Below are positions 25,092 to 32,174 of a DNA stretch of 32,174 nucleotides, in pieces. Source of the stretch: Betaproteobacteria bacterium (GTDB lineage: Bacteria > Pseudomonadota > Gammaproteobacteria > Burkholderiales > SG8-39). The stretch covers positions 1 through 32,174 of the forward strand of contig JACQTO010000216.1 in assembly GCA_016210745.1 (NCBI GenBank), in the 5' to 3' direction. The position numbers were made by a program, and so were the translations under genes. The first letter of the stretch is position 1, and every line of letters begins with the position of its first letter. The notes beneath the pieces were generated by a model. It did not search any database. It worked only from the letters and a program-made list of their open reading frames with translations, and was not told the origin of the DNA.

Positions 25092-25796
25092 TTACGCCTG
25101 CCCGAGATAGGCCGCGGTAAGCCGCTCATTGGACAGTATCTCGGCGGGCGTGCCCTGCATCACTGTGCGGCCGCGCTCGAGCACGTAACCGTGGCGGGCC
25201 ACGGAGAGTGCCATACTGGTGTTCTGCTCCACCAGCAGGATGGCCAAGCCGTTTCGATTCAGGTCGACGATCAGTTTGAAGAGCTGCTTGACCAGTATCG
25301 GCGACAGGCCAAGCGAGGGCTCGTCGAGCATCATCACCTCGGGCCGCGCAAGCAGCCCCCGGCCCACGGCAAGCATCTGCTGCTCCCCCCCGGAGAGGAC
25401 CGACGCCTGCATGTCGCGCCGCTGCGCCAGGTTGGGAAAGCGCGCGTAGATCGCATCGATCTCGGCCGCCGTATCGTCGCGCCTGGTATAGGCCCCCAGC
25501 AGGAGATTCTCATGCACCGTCATGTTGACGAAGATCTGCCGGCCCTCGGGCACCATGACGATTCCGCTAGCCACGCGACGGGCGGCACTCCAGCGGCTGA
25601 TATCGGTTCCCTTGAAAAACACCCGCCCGCTCGCCGCCGGAACGGTCCCCTGTATTGCCTTGAGCAGTGAACTCTTGCCCGCGCCGTTCGCGCCGAGCAC
25701 GGTTACGATCTCCCCTGCATCCAGGTCTAGCGACATCGCCTTCACCGCGTGGTTGCGGCCATAGAACACGTCCAGTTGCTCGATCCTGAGCAGCAT
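25092..25796 (-). CDS. livF: Branched-chain-type ABC transporter ATPase LivF
   Basis: A 234-residue ATP-binding subunit. Walker A is GANGAGKS at 35-42, followed by an ABC signature LSGGEQQ, Walker B with VMMLDEPSLGLSP, and a typical LivF C terminus. ATG 25796 is separated by one base from the livG stop (TGA G ATG), giving tight translational coupling. The longer open frame runs back into livG and is rejected. It works with LivG as the second ATPase of a heteromeric importer whose membrane subunits are LivH and LivM. The symbol reflects the family; the transported solute need not be leucine. Confidence 0.93.
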   Translation of the reverse strand: MLLRIEQLDVFYGRNHAVKAMSLDLDAGEIVTVLGANGAGKSSLLKAIQGTVPAASGRVFFKGTDISRWSAARRVASGIVMVPEGRQIFVNMTVHENLLLGAYTRRDDTAAEIDAIYARFPNLAQRRDMQASVLSGGEQQMLAVGRGLLARPEVMMLDEPSLGLSPILVKQLFKLIVDLNRNGLAILLVEQNTSMALSVARHGYVLERGRTVMQGTPAEILSNERLTAAYLGQA

Positions 25797-25797
25797 C

Positions 25798-26577
25798 TCA
25801 GCGCACCTGCGCGAGGTCACCGGACTGCTCCGCCATCGGCTGGGCGTCGGCGCCGAGATAAGCTTCGAGCACCGCGGGATCACGATGCACTTCGTCGGGT
25901 GTGCCTTGGAAAATCAGTTGGCCGAAATTGAGCACTACGACGTGATCGCAAAGCTGGCGCACGAACTGCATATCGTGCTCGACGAGCAGCAGCGTGACCC
26001 CGCGTGCCGACACCCGTTCGAGCAGCGCGCGAAGGTCATCCGATTCCGCGGTGTTAAGTCCGGCTGCGGGCTCGTCGAGCATGAGGATCCTGGGCTCGGC
26101 AAGCAGCGCCCGTACCACTTCGATGCGCTTCTGAATACCGTAGGGCAGATTGGCGACGACCTGCCCGGGATAGGTCTGCAGGCCGGCATCGGCGAGCGCC
26201 GATCTTGCCGCCTCGACGGCGCGGCGGCCGCGCGCAAGGGAAAACGCAGGCCGGCGCCAATGCTCGCCCAGCATCACGTTCTCTATGGTCGAGAGGTGCG
26301 GCATCAGCCGGATGTTCTGGAATGAACGGGAAATCCCGTGACCGATGCGCTTGGCAGGGGGAAGCTTCGAGATGTCCTCGCCGTCGAGCGAGATCGCCCC
26401 GTCGTCGATCGGGTATACGCCGCTGACCAGGTTGAAAACGGTGGTCTTTCCAGCGCCGTTCGGGCCGATCAGCGCGGTGCGGCTGCCCCGCCTCACGGTG
26501 AAGCTCAGTTGGTCGATGACCATGAGTCCGCCGAAGCTCTTGGTGACGCCCTCAAGCGAAAGCTCGGCGCCGTTCAT
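25798..26577 (-). CDS. livG: Branched-chain-type ABC transporter ATPase LivG
   Basis: A 259-residue ATP-binding subunit. Walker A is GPNGAGKTT at 38-46, the Q-loop contains RSFQNIRL, the LivG-type signature reads LPYGIQKRIEV in place of LSGGQ, and Walker B is ILMLDEPAAGLN. The ATG overlaps the livM stop by four bases (ATGA). It pairs with LivF to power uptake. The C terminus is about 10 residues longer than the core domain and polar. No missing catalytic residue was seen. Confidence 0.93.
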   Translation of the reverse strand: MNGAELSLEGVTKSFGGLMVIDQLSFTVRRGSRTALIGPNGAGKTTVFNLVSGVYPIDDGAISLDGEDISKLPPAKRIGHGISRSFQNIRLMPHLSTIENVMLGEHWRRPAFSLARGRRAVEAARSALADAGLQTYPGQVVANLPYGIQKRIEVVRALLAEPRILMLDEPAAGLNTAESDDLRALLERVSARGVTLLLVEHDMQFVRQLCDHVVVLNFGQLIFQGTPDEVHRDPAVLEAYLGADAQPMAEQSGDLAQVR

Positions 26578-27461
26578 GCGGCCCTCTTCTCGCCGAGGAG
26601 GCGCCTGATCGATCCCTGCGCCTTCTCCATGAGGGTGCGCGTGATCAGTCCCTCGGGCCGCACCACCATGATCAGCACCACTGCTATCCCGAACACGATG
26701 AACCTCCCGGCTTCGAGAAAATTCAGCGACGGGTCGAGCTTGCTTACGGTCCGCAGGATTTCCGGCACCACGGTGAAGAACAGCGCGCCCGCAAACGGGC
26801 CCCAGGCCGTCTGCGTGCCGCCGATCAACACGTAGAGCAGCACGTAAATGCTGAACAGAACGCCGGTGGTCTGCACGTCGATGAAGTTGAACTGGTGTAC
26901 CAGCAGCGCGCCGCCGATGCCGCCAAGCGCGCCTCCGGCAGTGAAAGCCGCCACCTGCACCATGCGCAGGTTGACGCCGAAGAGCAGCGAAACGTTCTCG
27001 TCGTCGTGCGCCGCGCGCATGGCGAGGCCCAGGCGCGTCGAGAGCAGCCAGGCGACGAACACCACGACACAGACGGTGGTTGGAATGATCACCGGCAGTC
27101 CCGCGTAGGTGGCAACCGAAAGACCTGTCGCGCCGCCCAGCGACGGGATATTCAGGTAGATGCCCCCGACCACTTCAGCGAACGCGAAAGTGGCGAGCAC
27201 CATGTAGACGCCCCGCGTGCGAAGGATGGGAAACGCGAGCACGAAGGCCACCGCTCCGGCGAACAGGCCGGCCACGAGTATCGCCGGTGCCAGCGGCCAG
27301 TCTGCCTGACTGGTCAGTCCCCCCGCAGTGTAGCCGCCGATCAGGACGAACCCCGCCGCGCCTAGATTGAGGAGCCCTGCGGCAGCCGGAAGGAAAACCG
27401 AATAGGCGATGACCATGTTTATCAGCAGGACGGCCAGGACACCGGATACGTAGCCGCTCAT
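26574..27461 (-). CDS. livM: Branched-chain-type ABC transporter permease LivM
   Basis: A 295-residue membrane subunit with about eight to nine hydrophobic segments. It begins MSGYVSGVLAVLLINMVIAY and carries the LivM landmarks 'GLLNLGAAGFVLIGGYTAG', 'RTRGVYMVLATFAFAEVV' and 'RAAHDDENVSLLFGVNL' (the cytoplasmic coupling loop). ATG 27461 shares a base with the livH stop (TGATG), indicating coupled translation. A longer frame extends back through livH in another reading frame and is not real. It forms the transmembrane heterodimer with LivH. Confidence 0.93.
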   Translation of the reverse strand: MSGYVSGVLAVLLINMVIAYSVFLPAAAGLLNLGAAGFVLIGGYTAGGLTSQADWPLAPAILVAGLFAGAVAFVLAFPILRTRGVYMVLATFAFAEVVGGIYLNIPSLGGATGLSVATYAGLPVIIPTTVCVVVFVAWLLSTRLGLAMRAAHDDENVSLLFGVNLRMVQVAAFTAGGALGGIGGALLVHQFNFIDVQTTGVLFSIYVLLYVLIGGTQTAWGPFAGALFFTVVPEILRTVSKLDPSLNFLEAGRFIVFGIAVVLIMVVRPEGLITRTLMEKAQGSIRRLLGEKRAA

Positions 27462-28375
27462 CAGAACTTGCCCTTGGCGAGTCGCGATTTGCCGAAAATG
27501 CCGGTCGGCCGGATGATCAGGATCACCAGCAGCAGCCCCCATACCGGAATCTTTTCGATCTCGGCCCCGAACTGGCTGATCGCGAACACCTTGATCAGGC
27601 CCACCAGCAACCCGCCGACGATCGCACCCCAGACGTTCCCGAGCCCGCCGAGCACCATCCCGGTGATCGCGTCGGTAGCGACCGCATCGCCGATGTATGG
27701 GGTCACCGTGCTGTAGCTGAATCCATAGAGGATCCCGGCGAGCGCCGAGAGCACGCCGGTGATCAGGAAGACCACTGGCACGATCCGCGCCACGTCCACG
27801 CCCATCAAGGTCGCCGCGTCCGGATTCTCGGCGATCGCCCGCAACGCCCGGCCGATGCTCGATCGCTTGAGCATCCACGAGAGCACCCAGACCAGCGTGA
27901 TGGCCAGGCCGAGGCTGAACAGGTGGGGAATTCCGACTATCAAACCGGCAAAATGCAGATCCGTGTCCCCGAATGGCAACTGGAGCCGCTGCGGGTCGGT
28001 GCCCCACAAGGTGATGACCACATGCTCGAAGACGATCAGGAAGCCCAGCGAGCTCACCAGGGGGAGCGCATGTTCGGTTGCATCACCGTAGCGCGCCTTC
28101 AGGTATCGGTAAGTGAAACGCTCGATGATCAGTGAGGCAAGCACGGCGACCGCGATGCCGATTGCCGCCGCCGCATACCAGGGCAGGCCCAGCGCGAAGA
28201 TATGTGATCCGGTCGACGACAGCGCCCAGGTAACCATCGCCGCCAGCATGAACAGGGCGGGAATGGTGAAGTTGAGGAAATTGAGCATGCCGATCGTCAG
28301 CGTAAAGGCCACCGCGACGAATGCAAGGATTCCTCCCAGCATCAATCCGTTAATCAGCTGCTGTGCGCTCTGCAT
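27461..28375 (-). CDS. livH: Branched-chain-type ABC transporter permease LivH
   Basis: A 304-residue membrane subunit with about eight hydrophobic segments. Landmarks are 'LMLGGILAFVAVAFTLTIGM' near the start, the coupling loop 'GRALRAIAENPDAATLMGVD' and 'GMVLGGLGNVWGAIVGGLL' near the C terminus. The ATG at 28375 has no strong ribosome site. The gap to the upstream deacetylase gene is 73 bases, so the liv genes may share its transcript or use a local promoter. With LivM it forms the channel of the importer encoded by 25092-28375. Confidence 0.93.
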   Translation of the reverse strand: MQSAQQLINGLMLGGILAFVAVAFTLTIGMLNFLNFTIPALFMLAAMVTWALSSTGSHIFALGLPWYAAAAIGIAVAVLASLIIERFTYRYLKARYGDATEHALPLVSSLGFLIVFEHVVITLWGTDPQRLQLPFGDTDLHFAGLIVGIPHLFSLGLAITLVWVLSWMLKRSSIGRALRAIAENPDAATLMGVDVARIVPVVFLITGVLSALAGILYGFSYSTVTPYIGDAVATDAITGMVLGGLGNVWGAIVGGLLVGLIKVFAISQFGAEIEKIPVWGLLLVILIIRPTGIFGKSRLAKGKF

Positions 28376-28448
28376 GCGTAGTCGCTCGGGCCCGTGCCGT
28401 GTCTATCCCGCTTCGCTCAAGACAGGCGCACCCCTGCGCGAAGACCGA

Positions 28449-29351
28449 TCATGCAATGTGTGACTTATGGTTCGCGAGATACCAGGTTGCGATTTCCTCG
28501 CGCGAGGCAAACCAGACATCCGCATGCTGCTTGACGTGTTTGAGAAACTCGCGGAAGCAATGCATGCGGTGCGGATGGCCGGAAACGTGCGGATGAATGC
28601 CGATGTTCATGGTGCGGCCCGACTCCGCACCCTCGGCATAGAGTTCATCGAACTGGTCCTTCAGCATCTGCAGCGCCTCGCGCGTAGTCATCGCGCGCCG
28701 GTGAAAGAAGGTGAAATCGTTGATCTCGACCGAGTACGGTACATTGACGATCGGACCGTGATCGGTGTCGATCAAGTAGGGTTGGTCGTCGTTCATATAG
28801 TCGCAGAAGAAGATGCAGCCCTGCTCGGCCAAGATCCCGGGCGTCCTCGGCGTCGAGCGCAGGCTCGAGGACAGCCATCCTCTGGCCTTCCTGCCCATTT
28901 TCTGCTCGTACACCTTCAGCGTCTCGAGCACGATGCGACGCTCACCTTCGGGGTCGTGGGTAAACTTGTGCAGCAATTCGCCCTGCTCGTAGTTGTGCGC
29001 CACCGCCTCCCAGCCGTTTGCCTTCACGCGCTCGTGGATTTCCGGGCGCTCCAGCATCGTCTTTGCGTTGAAGGTGCACGACAGAGGAACACCCGCCTCC
29101 TCGAACACCTTGAACAGGCGCCACACGCCAACGCGCTGGCCATATTCGCGCCAAGTGAAATTCGGAAGATCCGCGATGTTTCCCGGGAGCGGATCGGGCA
29201 TCATCTGCGGGCCGCCCGCGTAATACGTTTCGCTGGTGTCCTTGAGCAGATCCCAGTACTCGCAGTTCACGGTGATAACCAGCGCCAGGCGCTTGCCATT
29301 GGGCCACTTGAGCGGCTTTCTCTTGACCATCGGAACCCAGGCGTAGCTCAT
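28449..29351 (-). CDS. Polysaccharide deacetylase-like (PuuE/allantoinase-type) protein
   Basis: A 300-residue NodB-fold protein. The usual TFDDG motif is replaced by TVNCE (E31), as in PuuE-like members. H119 lies in VAHNYEQGEL where the second motif is expected, and GIHPHVSGHPHR (252-263) matches the PuuE-type ending 'HP...G.PHR'. These enzymes hydrolyse amide bonds in small nitrogen compounds such as allantoin, or act on unknown carbohydrates; the substrate here is not identified. The ATG has AAAGGAGG four bases upstream. It follows the SDR gene by 37 bases and precedes livH, so the transported solute may well be its substrate or a precursor of it. Confidence 0.83.
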   Translation of the reverse strand: MSYAWVPMVKRKPLKWPNGKRLALVITVNCEYWDLLKDTSETYYAGGPQMMPDPLPGNIADLPNFTWREYGQRVGVWRLFKVFEEAGVPLSCTFNAKTMLERPEIHERVKANGWEAVAHNYEQGELLHKFTHDPEGERRIVLETLKVYEQKMGRKARGWLSSSLRSTPRTPGILAEQGCIFFCDYMNDDQPYLIDTDHGPIVNVPYSVEINDFTFFHRRAMTTREALQMLKDQFDELYAEGAESGRTMNIGIHPHVSGHPHRMHCFREFLKHVKQHADVWFASREEIATWYLANHKSHIA

Positions 29352-29388
29352 ATGTCCTCCTTTGATTAAACTCGAACGTCCAAGGCTC

Positions 29389-30135
29389 CTAGTACATTAT
29401 CTGGCCGCCGTCGACGTTGATCACCTGCCCGGTGATGAACGCCGACGCATCGGAAGCCAGAAACATCGCCGGGCCGACCAGATCTACCGGCATCTGCTCG
29501 CGCTTGATCGACCTCGCTGCGATGCGATCGGTGATCTTGTCCTGGCCGTATCCGGTCTTGACCCCATCGGTCGACACGAGCCCCGGCGTAATTGCGTTGA
29601 CGGTGATTCCGCTGTCTCCCAGCTCGCGCGCCAACGCGCGGGTCATGGAAATGACGGCGCCCTTCGAACTGACGTAATGAAGCAGGAAGGGTACTCCGCT
29701 CAGCGCGGTGTTCGAAGAGGTGTTGATGATCCGGCCCTTGCCCTGTGCCTTCATGTACGGGAAGACCGCTCGCGCCGCGAGCATCGTGCCACGAATGTTC
29801 ACCGACATGACCCAGTCCCATTCCTCGACAGAGATTTCCGTCCAGGGCTTCGCCGGAAGCAGCGCCGAGAACACGCCGGCGTTGTTGATCAACACGTCGA
29901 TCCGACCGTAGCGGTCGAAGGCCGCTTTAGCCATCGCCTTCGTGCTTTCCTCGTGGGAAATATCGACCTTGACGGCAAGACCGCCGATTTCCCGCGCCAT
30001 AGCGTTCGCAGCGGTCTCGTCCAGATCGGCGACCACGACCTGCGCCCCCTCTGCGGCAAATCCGCGCGAGTGCGCCGCGCCGATGCCTATCCCGCCCCCG
30101 GTCACGATTACGACGCGTCCATCGAATAACCCCAT
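29389..30135 (-). CDS. SDR-family NAD(P)-dependent oxidoreductase
   Basis: A 248-residue classical short-chain dehydrogenase. The cofactor motif TGGGIGIG is at 12-19, D37 (VADLDE) suggests a preference for NAD, NNAG is at 84-87, and the catalytic Ser141, Tyr154 and Lys158 (YVSSK) are in place. The C terminus (ITGQVINVDGGQIMY) is typical of enzymes related to 3-ketoacyl reductases and sugar or cyclic alcohol dehydrogenases. The ATG has GGAGAA seven bases upstream. It heads the deacetylase-LivHMGF run. Repeat copy C lies 16 bases upstream of its start, so any promoter lies in or beyond the repeat. Confidence 0.93.
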   Translation of the reverse strand: MGLFDGRVVIVTGGGIGIGAAHSRGFAAEGAQVVVADLDETAANAMAREIGGLAVKVDISHEESTKAMAKAAFDRYGRIDVLINNAGVFSALLPAKPWTEISVEEWDWVMSVNIRGTMLAARAVFPYMKAQGKGRIINTSSNTALSGVPFLLHYVSSKGAVISMTRALARELGDSGITVNAITPGLVSTDGVKTGYGQDKITDRIAARSIKREQMPVDLVGPAMFLASDASAFITGQVINVDGGQIMY

Positions 30136-30151
30136 GGTGCTTCTCCAGAAT

Positions 30152-30306
30152 TTAGGCGCTTACAAGTGTACTGCGGACAAACTGGCGAAGATTTGGTCTT
30201 TAATTTCGTCTCCCTGTTTTCGTTCAGTTGCAAGCAACTGAACGAAAACAGGGAGATTGATAAACGGCAAGAGCGGCACCGATGATTCCGGCTCGTCCGA
30301 CTTAGG
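30152..30306 (+). repeat. Palindrome-centred 150-bp repeat, copy C
   Basis: This copy has a perfect 23-bp inverted repeat (30209-30231 with 30234-30256) around an AA centre. The left edge is TTTAGGCGCTTACAAGTGTA, then GGCGAAGATTTGG. The right flank GATTGATAAACGGCAAGA and the final ACTTAGG match the other copies. It lies directly upstream of the SDR start and downstream of the ABC receptor gene, next to a REPIN-like element at 30322-30402. Confidence 0.88.
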
Positions 30307-30321
30307 GGAATTCTGAACATC

Positions 30322-30402
30322 GTCACTCCCGCGCAAGCGGGAATCCAGAAGAAACCTGATTCAACTGGACCCCCGCTTTCGCGGGGGTGACAACATCAGG
30401 TT
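30322..30402. repeat. Inverted pair of REP-like hairpins (REPIN-like)
   Basis: GTCACTCCCGCGCAAGCGGG followed by AATCCAG (30322-30348) and CTGGACCCCCGCTTTCGCGG followed by GGGTGAC (30365-30391) are near reverse complements of each other, and each has its own small hairpin. An outer pair, AACCTGAT (30353-30360) with ATCAGGTT (30395-30402), encloses the second. This is the layout of REPIN elements, two REP sequences in opposite orientation, usually mobilised by a RAYT transposase. It lies 14 bases past the ABC receptor stop and may also protect or end that mRNA. Confidence 0.75.
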
Positions 30403-30416
30403 CTTACAGAGATTCC

Positions 30417-31613
30417 TTAATTGTTAGGCGCCGGGTGTGTCTCGAGCAGCGTCCACTTGCCGTCGCGCGCCTCGACGATGTAGATCGGCTTCAGCGCATC
30501 GTTGTCCGCGCCGAATGAGATCGCGCCCTCGAGCGCCGGGAAGCCCTTCATGCGCCCAAGCGCCGCGCGGATCGCGGTGCGCTCCTCGGCCAGCCGTTTC
30601 GGGTCGCCGGTGACCTTGGCTTCCTTCATCGCCCAGGCGTAGTACTGCACGATGTCGTACGTGGACGCATCGAACTGGGAGGCTTGCGTGCGCTCGAGGT
30701 TGGCGGCTTTGGCGCGCTTGGTGAATTCAGCGGCGAACCTCTTGGTGCGATCGTTCAGATCGGCGAAGAAAGTCGAGGGGATCACCGTGCCGTCACCGTC
30801 CTTGCCCATGCGCGCCGGCAGGTCCGGATCGCCGACTGTCGTACCGGCGACCAGGCGCCCTTTGTGGCCCTGGCGGCGCAACTCCTGCGCCAGCTTTATC
30901 GCGGATTCCGGGTTCGCGCCGACTCCGATCAGGTCGGTCGGGGTGGCCTTGAGCTGCGCCACCTGGGCGGAAAGGTCGAACGCGCCGATCTTGAAGTCGA
31001 CCGAAGCCTTGACATCCACGCCCGCCTTCTTCATCAACGCGGGAAGCACTTTCTCGCCCATGGCGCGCGAGATGGTGTCGTCGTTGGCGTAGGCAATCGC
31101 GCCGGTAGCCGATGCAATGCCCTTGGACTTCAGCGTGCGCATCAGGCGCTCGAACATATAGCCCTCGTCCGAGGTATTGCGCATTGCGTACTTCGAACTC
31201 GCCACCAACTTCGGCGCACTCGATGCCATCGACATCGTGACGATGCCGGCGCGGTCACCCGCAGCGGAGGCGACCGTAACCTGCCCGGAACTCAGCGGCC
31301 CGATGATCGCGAGCACCTTGTCGTCCTCCGCGAGCTTGCGCAGGCCGACCACCGTCTGCCCGGGATTGCCCGCGGTATCGAAGGCGATGTGGCGCAGTTT
31401 TTTGCCATTCACCCCGCCGGCGGCGTTGATTTCGTCAATCGCGATGCGCGCCGCGATCTCGTTGGAGCGCGCCAGGCTGACGAACGGACCGCTCTCGGAG
31501 GTGAGAAATCCGAGCACCAGCTCGCTTTGCGCCAGCGCTGTCCCGGGGCCCACCGTACTCAGGCCGGCGGCAAGCGCGAGGACGCTGCAAAACCTCGTGA
31601 ATATCCTTTTCAT
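30417..31613 (-). CDS. LivK-type ABC transporter substrate-binding protein (3)
   Basis: A 398-residue periplasmic receptor of the branched-chain amino-acid type. The signal peptide starts MKRIFTRFCSVLALAAGLST with cleavage near ALAQ. The mature chain has LVLGFLTSESGPFV, 'IDEINAAGGVNGKK' and 'IIGPLSSGQVTVASAAGDRA'. Its C terminus (ETHPAPNN) and the pocket regions differ clearly from the two SDKC-ending receptors, so it probably binds something else. ATG 31613 has GAGGAG six bases upstream; the frame open to 31667 adds residues over that site and is rejected. It lacks its own permease; LivHMGF at 25.1-28.4 kb could serve it. Repeat D lies upstream of it and a REPIN-like element downstream. Confidence 0.92.
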   Translation of the reverse strand: MKRIFTRFCSVLALAAGLSTVGPGTALAQSELVLGFLTSESGPFVSLARSNEIAARIAIDEINAAGGVNGKKLRHIAFDTAGNPGQTVVGLRKLAEDDKVLAIIGPLSSGQVTVASAAGDRAGIVTMSMASSAPKLVASSKYAMRNTSDEGYMFERLMRTLKSKGIASATGAIAYANDDTISRAMGEKVLPALMKKAGVDVKASVDFKIGAFDLSAQVAQLKATPTDLIGVGANPESAIKLAQELRRQGHKGRLVAGTTVGDPDLPARMGKDGDGTVIPSTFFADLNDRTKRFAAEFTKRAKAANLERTQASQFDASTYDIVQYYAWAMKEAKVTGDPKRLAEERTAIRAALGRMKGFPALEGAISFGADNDALKPIYIVEARDGKWTLLETHPAPNN

Positions 31614-31668
31614 TGCTGTCTCCTCTCCATTGGTTGAAACAAACTTCTCCCCGGCGGGGTTCGCCACG

Positions 31669-31818
31669 CCTTAAGCCGGACAAGCCGGAACGGTGAAGCT
31701 GGTTTTGCCGTTCATCAATCTCCCCTTTTCGCGCAGTTGCAAGCAACTGCGCGAAAAGGGGAGACGAGCTTGGAAACCTACTCTTCGCCAAATCTGTCAA
31801 CACTTGTAAGTGACTAAA
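31669..31818 (-). repeat. Palindrome-centred 150-bp repeat, copy D (reverse orientation)
   Basis: This is the same element as copies A-C but inverted in the window. It has a perfect 22-bp inverted repeat (31719-31740 with 31743-31764), the left edge TTAGTCACTTACAAGTGTTG when read on the minus strand, then GACAGATTTGGCGAAGA and, after the core, GATTGATGAACGGCAAAA. It fills the gap between the stop of the third FAD oxidoreductase and the start of the ABC receptor gene. Confidence 0.88.
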
Positions 31819-31894
31819 ACCTCCAATTTTGTCACCTGTCCGCTGTGTAACCGGCCGATACGGCAGTTTCTATTTCCCCGGGCAATGGTGCAGC

Positions 31895-32174
31895 TTACGT
31901 GCCCGCGGCGTCCTTCGCGGCCAGCGCTTCCCACTCTTTGGCCGGGTCCTTGGGCTTCCACCAGGGCTCCATTCCCAGATCCGAACAGATCACCCCGGCG
32001 GCATTGTAGCCCGGCCCCCCGGTGATGTTGCCTCCCGGGTGGGCGCTCGAGCCGCACAAGTACAAGCCCTCCACCGGGGTCCGATACTGGCTGCATTCGG
32101 GGAACGGCCGCTTGTCCAGAATCTGGTTCTCGTTCAGCTCGCCCACCTGGATGTCCCCCCCGACCATGTTGGGC
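31895..32174 (-). CDS. FAD-dependent oxidoreductase (copy 3), C-terminal part only
   Basis: The last 92 codons of a phytoene desaturase/PYROXD2-like flavoprotein; the frame stays open to the window edge, so the rest lies outside. It contains ENQILDKRPFPECSQYRTPV and the FAD-contact stretch GLYLCGSSAHPGGNITGGPG, which match the enzyme at 8633-10282 almost residue for residue. The final residues (AAKDAAGT) vary. It is therefore the closest relative of copy 2, probably a duplicate with a related substrate. It is separated from the ABC receptor gene downstream by repeat copy D. Whether a UbiD gene precedes it cannot be seen. Confidence 0.88.
   Translation of the reverse strand, partial: PNMVGGDIQVGELNENQILDKRPFPECSQYRTPVEGLYLCGSSAHPGGNITGGPGYNAAGVICSDLGMEPWWKPKDPAKEWEALAAKDAAGT

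Noticed and set aside
26574-28007. 477-residue version of LivM
   Set aside because: The extra N-terminal part is livH read in the wrong frame; the ATG at 27461 overlaps the livH stop and matches the normal LivM start.
16818-31818. CRISPR array
   Set aside because: The palindromic repeats are widely scattered, differ in orientation and length, lack regular spacers and have no cas genes.
31785-31818. Outward promoter in the left flank of the repeat (TTGACA)
   Set aside because: Copies A and D contain TTGACA, but no acceptable -10 box lies at the right distance and copies B and C do not keep the hexamer.

Overview
The window looks like a piece of a GC-rich betaproteobacterial chromosome, most likely Burkholderiales. 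The evidence is the high GC with strong G/C third-position bias, three separate TctC/Bug-type periplasmic receptors (a family greatly expanded in Burkholderiales), and paralogous branched-chain amino-acid-type ABC receptors. The organism assignment is inference. There is no tRNA, rRNA, CRISPR array, intact transposase or recognisable transcription regulator in the window.

Layout. (1) 1-5057, minus strand: a nitrilase-superfamily amidohydrolase, a UbiD-family decarboxylase, a phytoene-desaturase/PYROXD2-like FAD oxidoreductase and the start of an SRPBCC-domain protein. (2) 5058-5864: a gene-poor spacer with what looks like the remnant of a carboxymuconolactone-decarboxylase-family gene. (3) 5865-13295, plus strand: a Bug receptor, a second UbiD decarboxylase, a second FAD oxidoreductase, a TAXI-type TRAP receptor and its fused TRAP permease. 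(4) 13356-16781: a minus-strand Bug receptor and zinc alcohol dehydrogenase, a plus-strand SnoaL/NTF2-like protein and a minus-strand DUF4126 membrane protein. (5) 17178-19210, plus strand: an ABC receptor overlapping a metallo-beta-lactamase-fold hydrolase. (6) 19432-30135, minus strand: SDR dehydrogenase, PuuE-like polysaccharide deacetylase, LivH-M-G-F, a LivK-type receptor, a Bug receptor, a thiolase-like protein and an NDP-forming acyl-CoA synthetase. (7) 30417-32174, minus strand: another ABC receptor and the 3' end of a third FAD oxidoreductase.

Together the genes suggest uptake and breakdown of an unidentified organic acid, amide or aromatic/isoprenoid-like compound. Seven solute receptors of three types would scavenge it. 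The nitrilase could release a carboxylate, and UbiD enzymes (needing prenyl-FMN made elsewhere) would decarboxylate or carboxylate it. FAD oxidoreductases, the SDR and the alcohol dehydrogenase would adjust oxidation state, and the thiolase-like protein and acyl-CoA synthetase could finish the CoA-linked steps. The substrate cannot be read from the sequence.

The most distinctive non-coding signal is a four-copy, roughly 150-bp intergenic repeat (near 16.8, 19.2, 30.2 and 31.7 kb). Each copy has a near-perfect 20-23 bp palindrome at its core whose arms differ between copies in a base-pair-compensated way. A separate inverted pair of REP-like hairpins (REPIN-like) lies next to the third copy.
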